64,000 nt of DNA, taken from assembly GCF_030406905.1 (NCBI RefSeq), contig NZ_CP129137.1, positions 6,045,501-6,109,500 of the forward strand. The letters are read 5' to 3'. Made by a program: the position numbers and the translations under genes. This DNA comes from Streptomyces sp. HUAS CB01 (GTDB lineage Bacteria; Actinomycetota; Actinomycetes; Streptomycetales; Streptomycetaceae). Below, in pieces: positions 8,040 through 20,400 of the stretch. Positions within the stretch are counted from its first letter, which is position 1, and the number at the start of each line of letters is the position of its first letter. Under the pieces are notes generated by a model. It was not told the DNA's origin, did no database searches, and saw nothing but the letters and a program-made list of their open reading frames with translations.

Positions 8040-9023
8040 ATGACGGGGGACCACGACACCGACGCGCCGGCCGGCGCCTGGCCCGCGCTGCGCGTGGCCG
8101 ACTGGACCGCCACGCGGGACACGCTGCACATGTGGATGCAGATCGTGGGCAAGATCAGGCTGGCGCACGCTCCGCTGCTCAACCACTGGTGGCAGGTCAC
8201 GTCGTACGTCAGTCCCCGTGGCCTGACGACGTCCGCGATCCCCTACCGGTCGGGCCTGTTCGACATCGAGTTCGACTTCGTCGACCACCGTCTGGTCGTC
8301 CGCACCAGCGACGGCGAGGTCCGCACCGTGGCGCTGGAGCCCAAGCCGGTGGCGGACTTCTACCACCAGACGATGTCGGCCCTCGGCGAACTGGGAATCC
8401 CGACGAGGATCCAGCCGTCACCGAACGAGGTCGAGGAGGCCGTTCCCTTCCCCGAGGACGACCGGCACGACACCTACGACCCCGATGCCGCGCACCTGTT
8501 CTGGCGGCAGCTGCTGCAGGCGGACCGGGTGCTGGGAGAGTTCCGTTCGTACTACGTCGGCAAGGTCAGCCCGGTGCACTTCTTCTGGGGCGCGATGGAC
8601 CTGGCCTGCACCCGATTCTCCGGCAGGGAGGCACCGCCCCACCCGGGCGGGGCGCCGAACTGCGGCGACTGGGTGATGAAGGAGGGCTACTCGCGCGAGT
8701 TGAGCAGCTGCGGCTTCTGGCCGGGCGGCGGGGAGGAGGGCGCCTTCTACGCCTACGCCTATCCCGAACCCGAGGGCTTCGCCGAGCACGCGGTCGCACC
8801 CGGGGCCGCGTACTACAGCAAGGACAACGGCCAGTTCCTCCTGCCCTACGAGGCGGTCCGCACCGCCGACGACCCCGACCGGGCCCTCGCGTCGTTCCTG
8901 CACTCGACCTACGAGGCGGCCGCCGTGCACGGAGGCTGGGACCGGGAGGCACTGGAGGACGATCCCGACCGGTGGGCCGAGCAGCGACCGCGCCACCGCC
9001 GACGCCGGCGCCAAGGGGGCTGA
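8040..9023 (+). CDS. DUF5996 family protein
   Basis: 327 residues, cytosolic, no signal or membrane segment. The family is recognised from WPALRVADWTATRDTLHMW at the N-terminus, the HWWQVTSYVSPRG segment and the central HFFWGAMDLACTRFSGR. Aromatic residues (Trp, Tyr, Phe) and Cys/His are conserved-looking, but no catalytic role is established for the family. Start ATG 8040 has GGAGG a few bases upstream. The VOC gene follows after one base, with its ribosome site inside the end of this gene, so they form an operon. The C-terminus is a basic RHRRRRRQ tail. Function unknown. Confidence 0.85.
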   Translation: MTGDHDTDAPAGAWPALRVADWTATRDTLHMWMQIVGKIRLAHAPLLNHWWQVTSYVSPRGLTTSAIPYRSGLFDIEFDFVDHRLVVRTSDGEVRTVALEPKPVADFYHQTMSALGELGIPTRIQPSPNEVEEAVPFPEDDRHDTYDPDAAHLFWRQLLQADRVLGEFRSYYVGKVSPVHFFWGAMDLACTRFSGREAPPHPGGAPNCGDWVMKEGYSRELSSCGFWPGGGEEGAFYAYAYPEPEGFAEHAVAPGAAYYSKDNGQFLLPYEAVRTADDPDRALASFLHSTYEAAAVHGGWDREALEDDPDRWAEQRPRHRRRRRQGG

Positions 9024-9024
9024 C

Positions 9025-9495
9025 GTGCCCGCCCTGCCCGATCTGCCGCCTCTCCCGGCCCCGGAGACGGGACTGTTCCTGACGCACTTCCTGACCGTGC
9101 GCGACGTGGCCCGTTCGCGGGACTTCTACGCCGACGTCCTCGGCGGCGAGGTGGTGCTGGCGGAGAACCCGGCCATCGTGAAGGCCGCCAACAGCTGGAT
9201 CATCATGAACCCCGGCGGTGGCCCCACCCCGGACAAGCCGGGCGTCACCCTGACCGCTCCCGAGCCGGGGGACCCGGTGTCGGCGTTCATGAACGTCCGC
9301 GTCGCGGACATCGCGGGGTTCTACGCCCGGGCGAAGGCGAAGGGCGCCCGATTCCTGACCGAGCCCCTCGACCGCAGGGCCGAACTGCGGTGCTACATGC
9401 TGGACCCTGACGGCCGTCTGATCGAGGTCGGCCAGGCGACCGGCATGCTGCGGGGCGTCTACGCGGACCCGCCGGCGGGGTCCGGGACGGGCTGA
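9025..9495 (+). CDS. VOC (glyoxalase/bleomycin-resistance) family protein
   Basis: 156 residues with two beta-alpha-beta-beta-beta halves. The first begins THFLTVRDVARSRDFYADVL and the second has ADIAGFYARAKAKGA followed by MLDPDGRLIEVGQ, whose Glu is the usual metal ligand. Such small proteins bind a metal and act as dioxygenases, lyases or antibiotic-binding proteins; which applies here cannot be told. GTG 9025 has AGGGGG 5 nt upstream. It is cotranscribed with the DUF5996 gene, which suggests a joint but unknown job. A hairpin at 9520-9559 ends the unit. Confidence 0.85.
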   Translation: MPALPDLPPLPAPETGLFLTHFLTVRDVARSRDFYADVLGGEVVLAENPAIVKAANSWIIMNPGGGPTPDKPGVTLTAPEPGDPVSAFMNVRVADIAGFYARAKAKGARFLTEPLDRRAELRCYMLDPDGRLIEVGQATGMLRGVYADPPAGSGTG

Positions 9496-9519
9496 GTACC
9501 GCCCCCGTACCCCGACCCA

Positions 9520-9559
9520 CGCGCCCCCGCCCGAACCGCTGTGAGCCGGGCGGGGCGCG
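9520..9559. terminator. Hairpin between convergent genes
   Basis: CGCGCCCCCGCCCG (9520-9533) pairs with CGGGCGGGGCGCG (9547-9559) with one bulged C and a 13-nt loop. It serves the VOC gene and the opposing MurA-like gene. Confidence 0.65.
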
Positions 9560-9599
9560 GACCGAGCGGGGCGAGGGTGAGGACGCGTCGCCCTCACGG

Positions 9600-11129
9600 T
9601 CAGATGTCGCGGAAGATCTCGATCTGCGCGCCCACCGAGTTGAGGCGCTCCGCCAGGTCCTCGTAACCGCGGTTGATGACGTAGACGTTGCGCAGCACCG
9701 AGGTTCCCTCGGCCGCCATCATCGCCAGCAGGACGACCACGGCCGGGCGCAGGGCGGGCGGGCACATCATCTCGGCGGCCCGCCAGCGTGTCGGGCCCTC
9801 GACGAGGACGCGGTGCGGGTCGAGGAGCTGGAGCCGGCCGCCGAGGCGGTTGAGGTCGGTGAGGTAGATGGCGCGGTTGTCGTAGACCCAGTCGTGGATG
9901 AGGGTCTGGCCCTGCGCGACGGCCGCGATCGCCGCGAAGAACGGCACGTTGTCGATGTTGAGGCCGGGGAACGGCATCGGGTGGATCTTGTCGATCGGCG
10001 CCTCCAGCTTCGAGGGGCGCACGGTCAGGTCCACGAGCCGGGTCCGTCCGTTGTCGGCGGTGTACTCGGGCGTCCGGTCGTGGTCGAGGCCCATCTCCTC
10101 CAGGACGGCGAGCTCGATCTCCAGGAACTCGATCGGCACCCGGCGGATCGTCAGCTGGGACTCGGTGACGACGGCGGCCGCGATCAGGCTCATCGCCTCG
10201 ACCGGGTCCTCGGAGGGGGAGTAGTCGACGTCCACGTCGATCTCGGGCACGCCGTGGACGGTGAGCGTGGTCGTTCCGATGCCGTCGATACGTACGCCCA
10301 GGGCCTCCAGGAAGAAGCACAGGTCCTGCACCATGTAGTTGGAGGAGGCGTTGCGGATGACGGTGACCCCGTCGTGGCGCGCGGCCGCCAGCAGCGCGTT
10401 CTCGGTCACGGTGTCGCCGCGCTCGGTCAGCACGATCGGGCGGTCCGGGGCGACCGAGCCCTCGACGACCGCGTGGTACTGGCCCTCGGTCGCGGTGATG
10501 TCCAGACCGAAGCGGCGCAGCGCGATCATGTGCGGCTCGATGGTGCGGGTGCCCAGGTCGCAGCCGCCGGCGTACGGCAGCCGGAAGCGGTCCAGACGGT
10601 GCAGGAGCGGGCCGAGGAACATGATGATCGAGCGGGTCCGGCGCGCGGCGTCCGCGTCGATGGCGTCCATGTCGAGCCGGGCCGGCGGGGTGATCTCGAG
10701 GTCGGTGCCGTCGTTGATCCAGCGGGTGCGCACGCCGATGGAGTGCAGCACCTCCAGCAGCCGGTAGACCTCCTCGATCCGCGCGACCCGGCGCAGGACG
10801 GTGCGGCCCTTGTTCAGCAGCGATCCGCACAGCAGTGCGACGCAGGCGTTCTTGCTCGTCTTGACGTCGATGGAGCCGGAGAGGCGGCGCCGGCCGACGA
10901 CCCGCAGATGCATGGGACCGGCGTAGCCGAGCGACACGATCTCGCTGTCGAGCGCCTCACCGATCCGGGCGATCATCTCAAGGCTGATGTTCTGATTGCC
11001 GCGCTCGATACGGTTGACGGCGCTCTGGCTGGTGCCGAGCGCGTCGGCGAGTTGCGACTGTGTCCAGCCCCGATGCTGACGGGCGTCACGGATGAGCTTG
11101 CCGATGCGTACGAGGTAGTCGTCTGCCAT
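9600..11129 (-). CDS. murA: XRE DNA-binding domain fused to a MurA-like enolpyruvyl transferase
   Basis: 509 residues. Residues 5-65 are a Cro/CI-type helix-turn-helix (TQSQLADALGTSQSAVNRIE). Residues about 75-509 form an EPSP-synthase-fold domain like UDP-GlcNAc 1-carboxyvinyltransferase, the first committed step of peptidoglycan synthesis. Key MurA residues are present: Lys93-Asn94 (SKNA), Cys190 in AGGCDLGTR (the PEP-binding Cys, with the following Arg), an Asp in NID aligned with catalytic Asp305 of E. coli MurA, and Arg in LRPAVV. Ordinary MurA is about 420 residues and has no DNA-binding part. The enzyme looks competent, yet the fusion suggests a regulator sensing a cell-wall precursor. 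It is divergent from acnA. No clear ribosome site precedes ATG 11129; a palindrome lies 11 nt upstream. Confidence 0.88.
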   Translation of the reverse strand: MADDYLVRIGKLIRDARQHRGWTQSQLADALGTSQSAVNRIERGNQNISLEMIARIGEALDSEIVSLGYAGPMHLRVVGRRRLSGSIDVKTSKNACVALLCGSLLNKGRTVLRRVARIEEVYRLLEVLHSIGVRTRWINDGTDLEITPPARLDMDAIDADAARRTRSIIMFLGPLLHRLDRFRLPYAGGCDLGTRTIEPHMIALRRFGLDITATEGQYHAVVEGSVAPDRPIVLTERGDTVTENALLAAARHDGVTVIRNASSNYMVQDLCFFLEALGVRIDGIGTTTLTVHGVPEIDVDVDYSPSEDPVEAMSLIAAAVVTESQLTIRRVPIEFLEIELAVLEEMGLDHDRTPEYTADNGRTRLVDLTVRPSKLEAPIDKIHPMPFPGLNIDNVPFFAAIAAVAQGQTLIHDWVYDNRAIYLTDLNRLGGRLQLLDPHRVLVEGPTRWRAAEMMCPPALRPAVVVLLAMMAAEGTSVLRNVYVINRGYEDLAERLNSVGAQIEIFRDI

Positions 11130-11140
11130 GGGGGCAGGCT

Positions 11141-11156
11141 ATCTCAGATATGAGAT
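11141..11156. promoter_or_regulatory. Palindromic operator-like box before the MurA fusion gene
   Basis: ATCTCA-GATA-TGAGAT is a perfect dyad with 6-bp arms and a 4-bp centre, 11 nt upstream of the start codon. It has the same form as the box before acnA. Confidence 0.65.
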
Positions 11157-14400
<3,244 letters not shown>

Positions 14401-14409
14401 GCGGCCCCA

Positions 14410-14439
14410 CGGCGGTCCGGCCATGGCGCCGGACCGCCG
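14410..14439 (+). terminator. acnA terminator hairpin
   Basis: CGGCGGTCCGG (14410-14420) pairs perfectly with CCGGACCGCCG (14429-14439) around 8 nt, starting 9 nt after the acnA stop. No T-tract, as is common in this genus. Confidence 0.75.
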
Positions 14440-14506
14440 CGGGACACGGCCGTACCGGCATGATCCGCACAGCGGTACGGCCGCACGGGCGACCCGGCAG
14501 CACGGC

Positions 14507-14550
14507 GAAGGGCCGCACCCCGACAGAGCGTCGACGGGGTGCGGCCCTTC
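14507..14550. terminator. Second, longer hairpin between acnA and the AraC gene
   Basis: A perfect 16-bp stem: GAAGGGCCGCACCCCG at 14507-14522 with its complement at 14535-14550, loop 12 nt. The stem begins GAAGGG and ends CCCTTC, so it works as a terminator in both directions. Confidence 0.8.
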
Positions 14551-14697
14551 GTCCGCGTCCGGCTCCTCACCCGGGCCCTGCGAGGTTCCGCTCCTGGTCG
14601 CGGTCGGACACGACACGTGGTCCGGACCTCGGTGCATGACTCGGTCCTCACACGGGCCCTGGGCGTCGGCGCCTCCCCCGCCCACCGGGCGCCGGCG

Positions 14698-15606
14698 TCA
14701 GTCCGCCGTCGTCCGCTCCACCGGGATCCACAGCTCCGCCTCGGCCTCCGACGCGTCCGGCGAGAGCCGGGTGCGCAGGATCTCCGGGCCCGTCCTGCTG
14801 CGGTACGGGTTGGACGGGAACCACTGGGTGAAGACGTCACGCCACAGGTACTGGAGCGTCTCCGGGAACCGCCCCGCGTGCTCGAACACGGCCCAGGTGC
14901 CGGCCGGCACGGTCAGCGCCGTCATGTCCTCCGGCGTCTCCGCGGCGGTCACGACGCCGTGGTAGTAGTCGAGTTCGCTACCCTCCGCCCTGCTGTCGTC
15001 GAGGTTGTCGCTCACCGAGACGAGCCCCCTCGGCTCCTGGTCGGACAGGGCCTCCATACGCTCCAGCGTCTCCCGCCCGATGCCGCGCACGAACGCGACG
15101 ATGTCCGGGTTCATCCCCTCGTGGACCAGGGGGACCCGGGCCTTCCGGCCCACGACCCGGAACTCGTCCTTCTCCACGATCCGGTACCGCATGCTGCTGC
15201 TCCCTTCGACGATCACGCGGAAGGACATCCGGGGCTGGGAGCGCAGCGCCGCTCCGGTCCGCCTGGCCTCGGCCGGCCCGACGCCGTGCACCGCGCGGAA
15301 CGCCCGGGCGAACGCCTCGCCCGATCCGTAGCCGTGACGGACGGCGATGTCGAGCAGCGTCCGTTCCCCGGCGAGGACCTCGGCGCCCGCCAGGGTGAGC
15401 CGCCTGCGGCGGACGTACTCGGACAGCGGCATCCCGGCCAGCGCGGAGAACATCCGCCGGAAGTGGTACTCCGACGTCAGGGCGGTCCGGGCGAGCCCGG
15501 CCACGTCCACCGGCTCGGCCGACCGCTCGCCGAGATGGGCCTCGATACCTTCCATGGCCTGGTTGAGCCGCTCCAGCACCCCGGCCTCCTTCCCTCTCAC
15601 GGTCAC
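14698..15606 (-). CDS. AraC-family regulator with GyrI-like effector domain
   Basis: 302 residues. The N-terminal 110 residues hold two helix-turn-helix units of the AraC/Rob type (ARTALTSEYHFRRMFSALAG and DIAVRHGYGSGEAFARAFRA). The remaining part from about residue 125 (MRYRIVEKDEFRVVGRK) is a GyrI-like small-molecule-binding fold ending ELWIPVE. This is the Rob/SoxS-like arrangement with the DNA-binding part first, often activating multidrug responses to hydrophobic ligands. Start is GTG 15606 (GTG 15600 also possible). No partner gene is adjacent; the LysR gene lies 77 bp upstream on the same strand, too far apart and separate in type to assume one operon. Confidence 0.88.
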   Translation of the reverse strand: MTVRGKEAGVLERLNQAMEGIEAHLGERSAEPVDVAGLARTALTSEYHFRRMFSALAGMPLSEYVRRRRLTLAGAEVLAGERTLLDIAVRHGYGSGEAFARAFRAVHGVGPAEARRTGAALRSQPRMSFRVIVEGSSSMRYRIVEKDEFRVVGRKARVPLVHEGMNPDIVAFVRGIGRETLERMEALSDQEPRGLVSVSDNLDDSRAEGSELDYYHGVVTAAETPEDMTALTVPAGTWAVFEHAGRFPETLQYLWRDVFTQWFPSNPYRSRTGPEILRTRLSPDASEAEAELWIPVERTTAD

Positions 15607-15683
15607 TCACGCTAGGGACGGCACTCCCTGCCGCACCCGACATCCTGTGCCCCCTCCGGTCGGGCCGCCGGGCGCGGACCGTG

Positions 15684-16583
15684 TCACCCGCGCCCCGCCA
15701 CCGCCCCCCGGCAGCAGTCGACGAAGTCCCGCACCACCGCGTTGCCGTCGTCCACGGGAGACCACGCCACCCCGACCCGGCTGGGGCTGACACCGCTCAC
15801 CGGACGGTAGGTGATTCCCGGCCGGGCGTAGAAACGGGCGGCGGACTCGGGCGCGAGCGCGATCCCGTAGCCGTTCGCGATCGCGCTCAGCCAGTCGTCC
15901 GGCTGGTCGGTGACGGCGCCGACACGGACGGGCCTGCCGTCGCGCTCGTCCGTCGCCAGCCAGTAGTCCCGCCACGGGCCCGTCTCCGGCGGAGCCGCCA
16001 CGAACGGCTCGTCCCACAGGTCGCGGAACGACAACTCCTCGTGTTCGGCGAGGGGATGAGCGGAGGGCAGCGCCACCCACCGCGGCTCCTCGAACAACTG
16101 CTCGACGCGCAGCGTGCCCTGACCGGGGAACGGCAGCCGCAGCAGGGCGACGTCCACATCCCCGTCGGCGAGACCCGCGCTCGGGTTCGACCACGCCGCC
16201 TGCCGCATCTCCACCCGCCAGCCCGGCCGGCGACGCGCGAACTCCTGGACGATGCCCGGCGTCGCCTCGTTGGCCGCGCCGGCCAGAAAACCGACCCTCA
16301 GCACCCGCTCGGCCCGGCTCGCCGTGCCCTTCGTCTCCCGCAGCATCCCGTCCCAGTCCGCGAGCAGCGACGGGACCCGCCGTGCCAGGACCCGGCCGGG
16401 TTCGGTGAGCGCCATACCGGCCCGTGAGCGTGTGAACAGACCCACGCCCAGCAGGGCTTCGAGCTGACGGATCTGCTTGGTCAGGGCGGGCTGCGACACG
16501 AACAGCCGCTCAGACGCGCGGGTCAAACTCCCCTCCTCGGACACGGCGACGAAGGAGCGCAGCAGCCGGGTGTCGACATCCAT
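15684..16583 (-). CDS. LysR-family transcriptional regulator
   Basis: 299 residues. The winged helix-turn-helix is at residues 1-62 (GSLTRASERLFVSQPALTKQIRQLE). The effector-binding domain starts near residue 93 (VLRVGFLAGAANE), with two periplasmic-binding-protein-like lobes. It is divergent from the DoxX-like gene with a 183-bp gap, the usual LysR arrangement for controlling a neighbour, so that gene is the likely target. The region just upstream of the start has two similar AT-richer stretches (GGTTATGG and GGTATTGG near 16593-16612) that could be part of its binding site. Ligand unknown. Confidence 0.9.
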   Translation of the reverse strand: MDVDTRLLRSFVAVSEEGSLTRASERLFVSQPALTKQIRQLEALLGVGLFTRSRAGMALTEPGRVLARRVPSLLADWDGMLRETKGTASRAERVLRVGFLAGAANEATPGIVQEFARRRPGWRVEMRQAAWSNPSAGLADGDVDVALLRLPFPGQGTLRVEQLFEEPRWVALPSAHPLAEHEELSFRDLWDEPFVAAPPETGPWRDYWLATDERDGRPVRVGAVTDQPDDWLSAIANGYGIALAPESAARFYARPGITYRPVSGVSPSRVGVAWSPVDDGNAVVRDFVDCCRGAVAGRG

Positions 16584-16766
16584 GCCGCCAGGTTATGGAA
16601 ACCGGTATTGGACGCCCCGCAGCGGGCGGGGCCAGTCTGGACGTGTCGAACGGCGGCCGCCCCCGACACCCCCGCACCACGGCTCCGGGCCCCTGCGCCC
16701 CGAGCCGTCCGGAACGACACCGGTGCGTGCACCGTCCTTGCCGGCCGAGCCGAACAGAGGCCCTCG

Positions 16767-17117
16767 ATGTCCACCGCCTACGCAGTCGTCACCGTCGTCA
16801 CCATCGCCGCCAACGCCGGGGAGGCCGTCGCCAACCTCCTCAAGGCCCGGTTCGTGGTCGCCAACGCCGCAGCCGTCGGCGTCCCGCCGTCCTGGCTCCC
16901 CGTCCTCGGGGCACTGAAGGGAGCCGCGGCCCTGGGGCTCCTGCTCGGCCTCCTCGGCCTCACCCCCCTCGGCACGGCCGCCGCCACCGGCCTCGTGCTC
17001 TTCTTCGTCGGCGCCCTCGCCTTCCACGTCCGCGCACGCGTCTTCCACAACATCGCCGGCCCGCTGCTCTTCCTCGCCCTGTCGGCCGCGTCGCTCGTGC
17101 TCGCGCTTGATGGGTGA
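16767..17117 (+). CDS. DoxX-like small integral membrane protein
   Basis: 116 residues, almost entirely four membrane helices (AVVTVVTIAANAGEAVANLL; LPVLGALKGAAALGLLLGLL; AATGLVLFFVGALAFHV; GPLLFLALSAASLVLAL), as in the DoxX/DoxX-like family. AAGARF-type substrate residues are not obvious; the helix-1 Asn and Glu and a short RARV loop are the polar parts. ATG 16767 has AGAGG 6 nt upstream. It faces a LysR regulator gene across a shared promoter region. Some relatives work with oxidoreductases, but no such partner is adjacent, so function is open. Confidence 0.75.
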   Translation: MSTAYAVVTVVTIAANAGEAVANLLKARFVVANAAAVGVPPSWLPVLGALKGAAALGLLLGLLGLTPLGTAAATGLVLFFVGALAFHVRARVFHNIAGPLLFLALSAASLVLALDG

Positions 17118-17313
17118 CATGGCACGACCGCCTTCCGCCGTCGGGGACGGGGCGCGGTGAGGGGTTGCCGTCCCGGTCGACGCCAGGCCGCGGACCCGCT
17201 CGGGCAGCTCGACGTCGAGGAGGATCCTCTCGGTACGTCCCGGTACGTCCTTCGACGGAGCGGGAGTCGGGCAGCGCCCTCCCTTCGACGCAGCCGGCCC
17301 CGGCGCACGGCAC

Positions 17314-17448
17314 CCTCCGGTGCACGGCCGGCACGGCAGCTCCTGCGGTGTACCGAACCTCCGGTGCACGGCCGGCACGACAGCTCCTGCGGTGTACCGA
17401 ACCTCCGGTGCGCGACCGGCACGGCGGCCTCCGGTGCACGGCCGAGGC
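17314..17448. repeat. 44-bp tandem repeat, two full and two partial copies
   Basis: A unit beginning CCTCCGGTGCACGGCCGGCA occupies 17314-17357 and 17358-17401 with one difference; shortened copies start at 17402 and about 17429. 44 is not a multiple of three and no frame keeps coding character, so it is non-coding. The stretch 17118-17313 before it shows nothing recognisable. Confidence 0.85.
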
Positions 17449-17476
17449 CGCAGCCCCCGGGGGACTGCGGCCTCGG
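17442..17476. terminator. Hairpin after the GH92 gene
   Basis: CCGAGGCCGCAG (17442-17453) pairs exactly with CTGCGGCCTCGG (17465-17476), loop 11 nt. It is 19 bp past the stop of the minus-strand gene. Confidence 0.7.
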
Positions 17477-17494
17477 ACCCGGGCGGAGGACGGG

Positions 17495-20400
17495 TCAGGA
17501 GATCAGCTCGACCTCCGCCAGCACCGGCTGCGCCGCACCCGTGGCGGGGACCAGCCGGTACTTCTGGTAGGTGCCGGGACGGGCGACCGTGAAGACCCGC
17601 GTCTGCCGGTCCCACGCGAACGACTCACCGGACCGCCGGTCCAGGTCGGTCCAGGCCGTGCCGTCCCTCGAACCCTGCAGCACCCAGCCGGCCGGGGCCT
17701 TGTCGTGCGCCGCCGAGGTGAGCGTGTACTGCACGGCCCGCGTGCCCTCCGCGACCGGCAGGTCCACGGCCTCCTCCAGCGCGGCCTCCGTACCGGAGGT
17801 GTTGTCGAAGAGGGCGCCCGTGCCGCTGATCGCGTCCTGGCGGGGCGTGGGCACCTCGTCGTCCTCGGTGACCGAGACGGGCGCCGCGCCCTTGCCCGTG
17901 CCCCAGCGCGACGGCTTCGGACCCATGTCGAACTCCAGCGTGCCGCCCCGCGCCAGCAACTCGTGCGGGAGAGCGGTGGAGTTCCAGCGCTTCCCGTTCA
18001 CCTTCAGACCCTGGACGTAGACGTTCCGGGCGCTGTTGCGCGGTGCCTTCACCACGAGCTCGCGCCCGTTCTCCAGGCGGACCGTCGCCCTGGTGAAGAG
18101 GGGCGAGCCGACCGCGTACTCCCCGCTGCCCATCACCAGCGGATAGAAGCCGAGCGCGGAGAACAGGAACCACGCCGACTGCTCGCCGTTGTCCTCGTCG
18201 CCGTGGTAGCCCTGCCCGATCTCGCTGCCCGTGTAGAGGCGGGACAGGACCTCGCGCACCTTCTCCTGCGTCTTCCACGGCTGCGAGGCCGCGTTGTACA
18301 TGTAGGTGACGTGGTGGGCGACCTGGTTGGAGTGCCCGTACATGCCCATCCGCACGTCGCGGGCCTCGGTCATCTCGTGAATGACGCTGCCGTACGAGCC
18401 GACGAATTCCGGTGACGCCGTCTCCGGGGTGGCGAAATAGGTGTCGAGCTTCTTCCCGAGTGCCGGCCGGCCGCCGTAGAGATTCGCCAGACCGCGGCTG
18501 TCCTGCGGCGCGGTGAACGCATAGCCCCAGCCGTTGGTCTCGGTGTAGTCGTGACCCCAGATCCGCGGGTCGTACTTCTCCGACGGAACCCGCCACCCGC
18601 CCTTCGGATCGCGGCCCTGGAAGAATCCCGCCTTCTTGTCGAACAGGGTCACGTAGTTCCGGGCCCGGTTCAGGAAGTACGCGGCCTCGTCCTTGTAGCG
18701 CGCCTTCTTCGTCTTCGCCCAGAGGGCTTCGGCCATCTTCGACAGGCCGTAGTCGTTGAGGTAGCCCTCCAGCGACCACGACAGGCCCTCGTGCGTCTCC
18801 GTGGAGGCGTAGCCGAGGAACGGCGAGGTCTCCATGCCCTTGCGTCCCACGCCCCGGTGCGGCGGGGTCACCGTCGCGTTCTTCAGCGCCGCCTCGTAGG
18901 CCTTCTCCGCGTCGAAGCCGCGGACGCCCTTCACATAGGCGTCGGCGAAGGCGACGTCGGAGGAGGTGCCGGTCATCAGATCGGCGTAGCCGGGGGAGGA
19001 CCAGCGGGAGATCCAGCCGCCGTCCCGGTACTGCTGGACGAATCCGTCGACGAGCTCGCCCGCCTTCCTCGGGGTGAGGAAGGAGTAGGCCGGCCAGGTC
19101 GTGCGGTAGGTGTCCCAGAAGCCGTTGTTGACGTACACCCGGCCTTCGACGATCTTCGCGCCCGTGTGGGTCGGCGTGTCCGGCCCCGTCTGCGGCGAGA
19201 AGGGGCTCGCGTACGTGTCCTTGCCGTCGACCTTCTCGAAACCGGAGTTCGGGTAGAGGTACAGCCGGTAGAGCGAGGAGTACAGGGTCACGAGCTGGTC
19301 GTGGGTGGCGCCCTCGACCTCCACCCGACCCAGCAGATCGTCCCAGGCGTCCTGCGCCCGGTCCTTGATCCGGCCGAAGGACGCGGACGCGGGGATCTCC
19401 TGCGCGAGGTTCTTCCTCGCCTGGTCGACGCTGATCAGCGAGGTGGCGATGCGCAGGGTCACCGTGCGGTCCTCCCCGGCGTCGAACCGGAGGTGGCCCT
19501 TGACGCCCTCGGACGCGGAGGAGGTGACGGGCGCGTCGAAGACGCCGTACACGAACAGCCGGGTGGCGCCCGTGGACAGCCCGCTCTTGACGTCCGAGTA
19601 GCCGGTGAAGGAGCGGGTCTCCGGGTCGAGCGTCAGCCCGGCCTGCTCCGTGACGTTGTCGAACACCACCGACGCGTCGTCACCCGGGTAGGTGAACCGC
19701 ATCATCGCCGCATGGTCCGTGGGGGTGATCTCCGCCTTCAGGCCGTTCTCGAACGTCACGCCGTAGTAGTGCGGGCGTGCGGTCTCCTTCTCGTGGCGGA
19801 AGGGCAGGGCGCGGGCGGCACGGCCCGTGTCCGGGGTGCCCTCGGCGACGGACGGCATCAGCTGGAAGGTCTGCCGGTCCCCCATCCACGGGCTCGGCTC
19901 ATGGCTGGCGCTGAACGCCTGCACGGTGGGCAGGTTGTCGGCGTTGTTGGCGCGCGCGTACTCGTACAGCCAGCTCAGCGAGCCCGCGTTGGTCACCGGC
20001 GTCCAGAAGTTGAAGCCGTGCGGGACGGCCGTCGCCGGGAAGGTGTTGCCGCGCGAGAACGAGCCGCTGGAGTTGGTGCCGCGCACGGTCGAGGCGTAGT
20101 CCGACGGACGCGCGAGCCGCTTCTCCGGCGCCTTCGGGGCGATGCGGACGTCGTCGATCCACCCCTGGAACTTCGCCGGGCCCTTCGGCGCGTCGTACGC
20201 CACGAGGATCCGGTCCACGGTCTTGCCCGCGGCGACCGAGCCGATCCGGGACGCGACCTGGTTCCACTGGTTGACGTAGAGGCGCTTCGCCGCGCCCTGG
20301 CCCTGCGGGGTCAACAGCCCGCCGTGCGAGTCCACCGCCCGGAGGTCGCTCAGATAGGTGCCGTCGGTGAACGCGAGATCGACCGCCACGCTGGTGGCCG

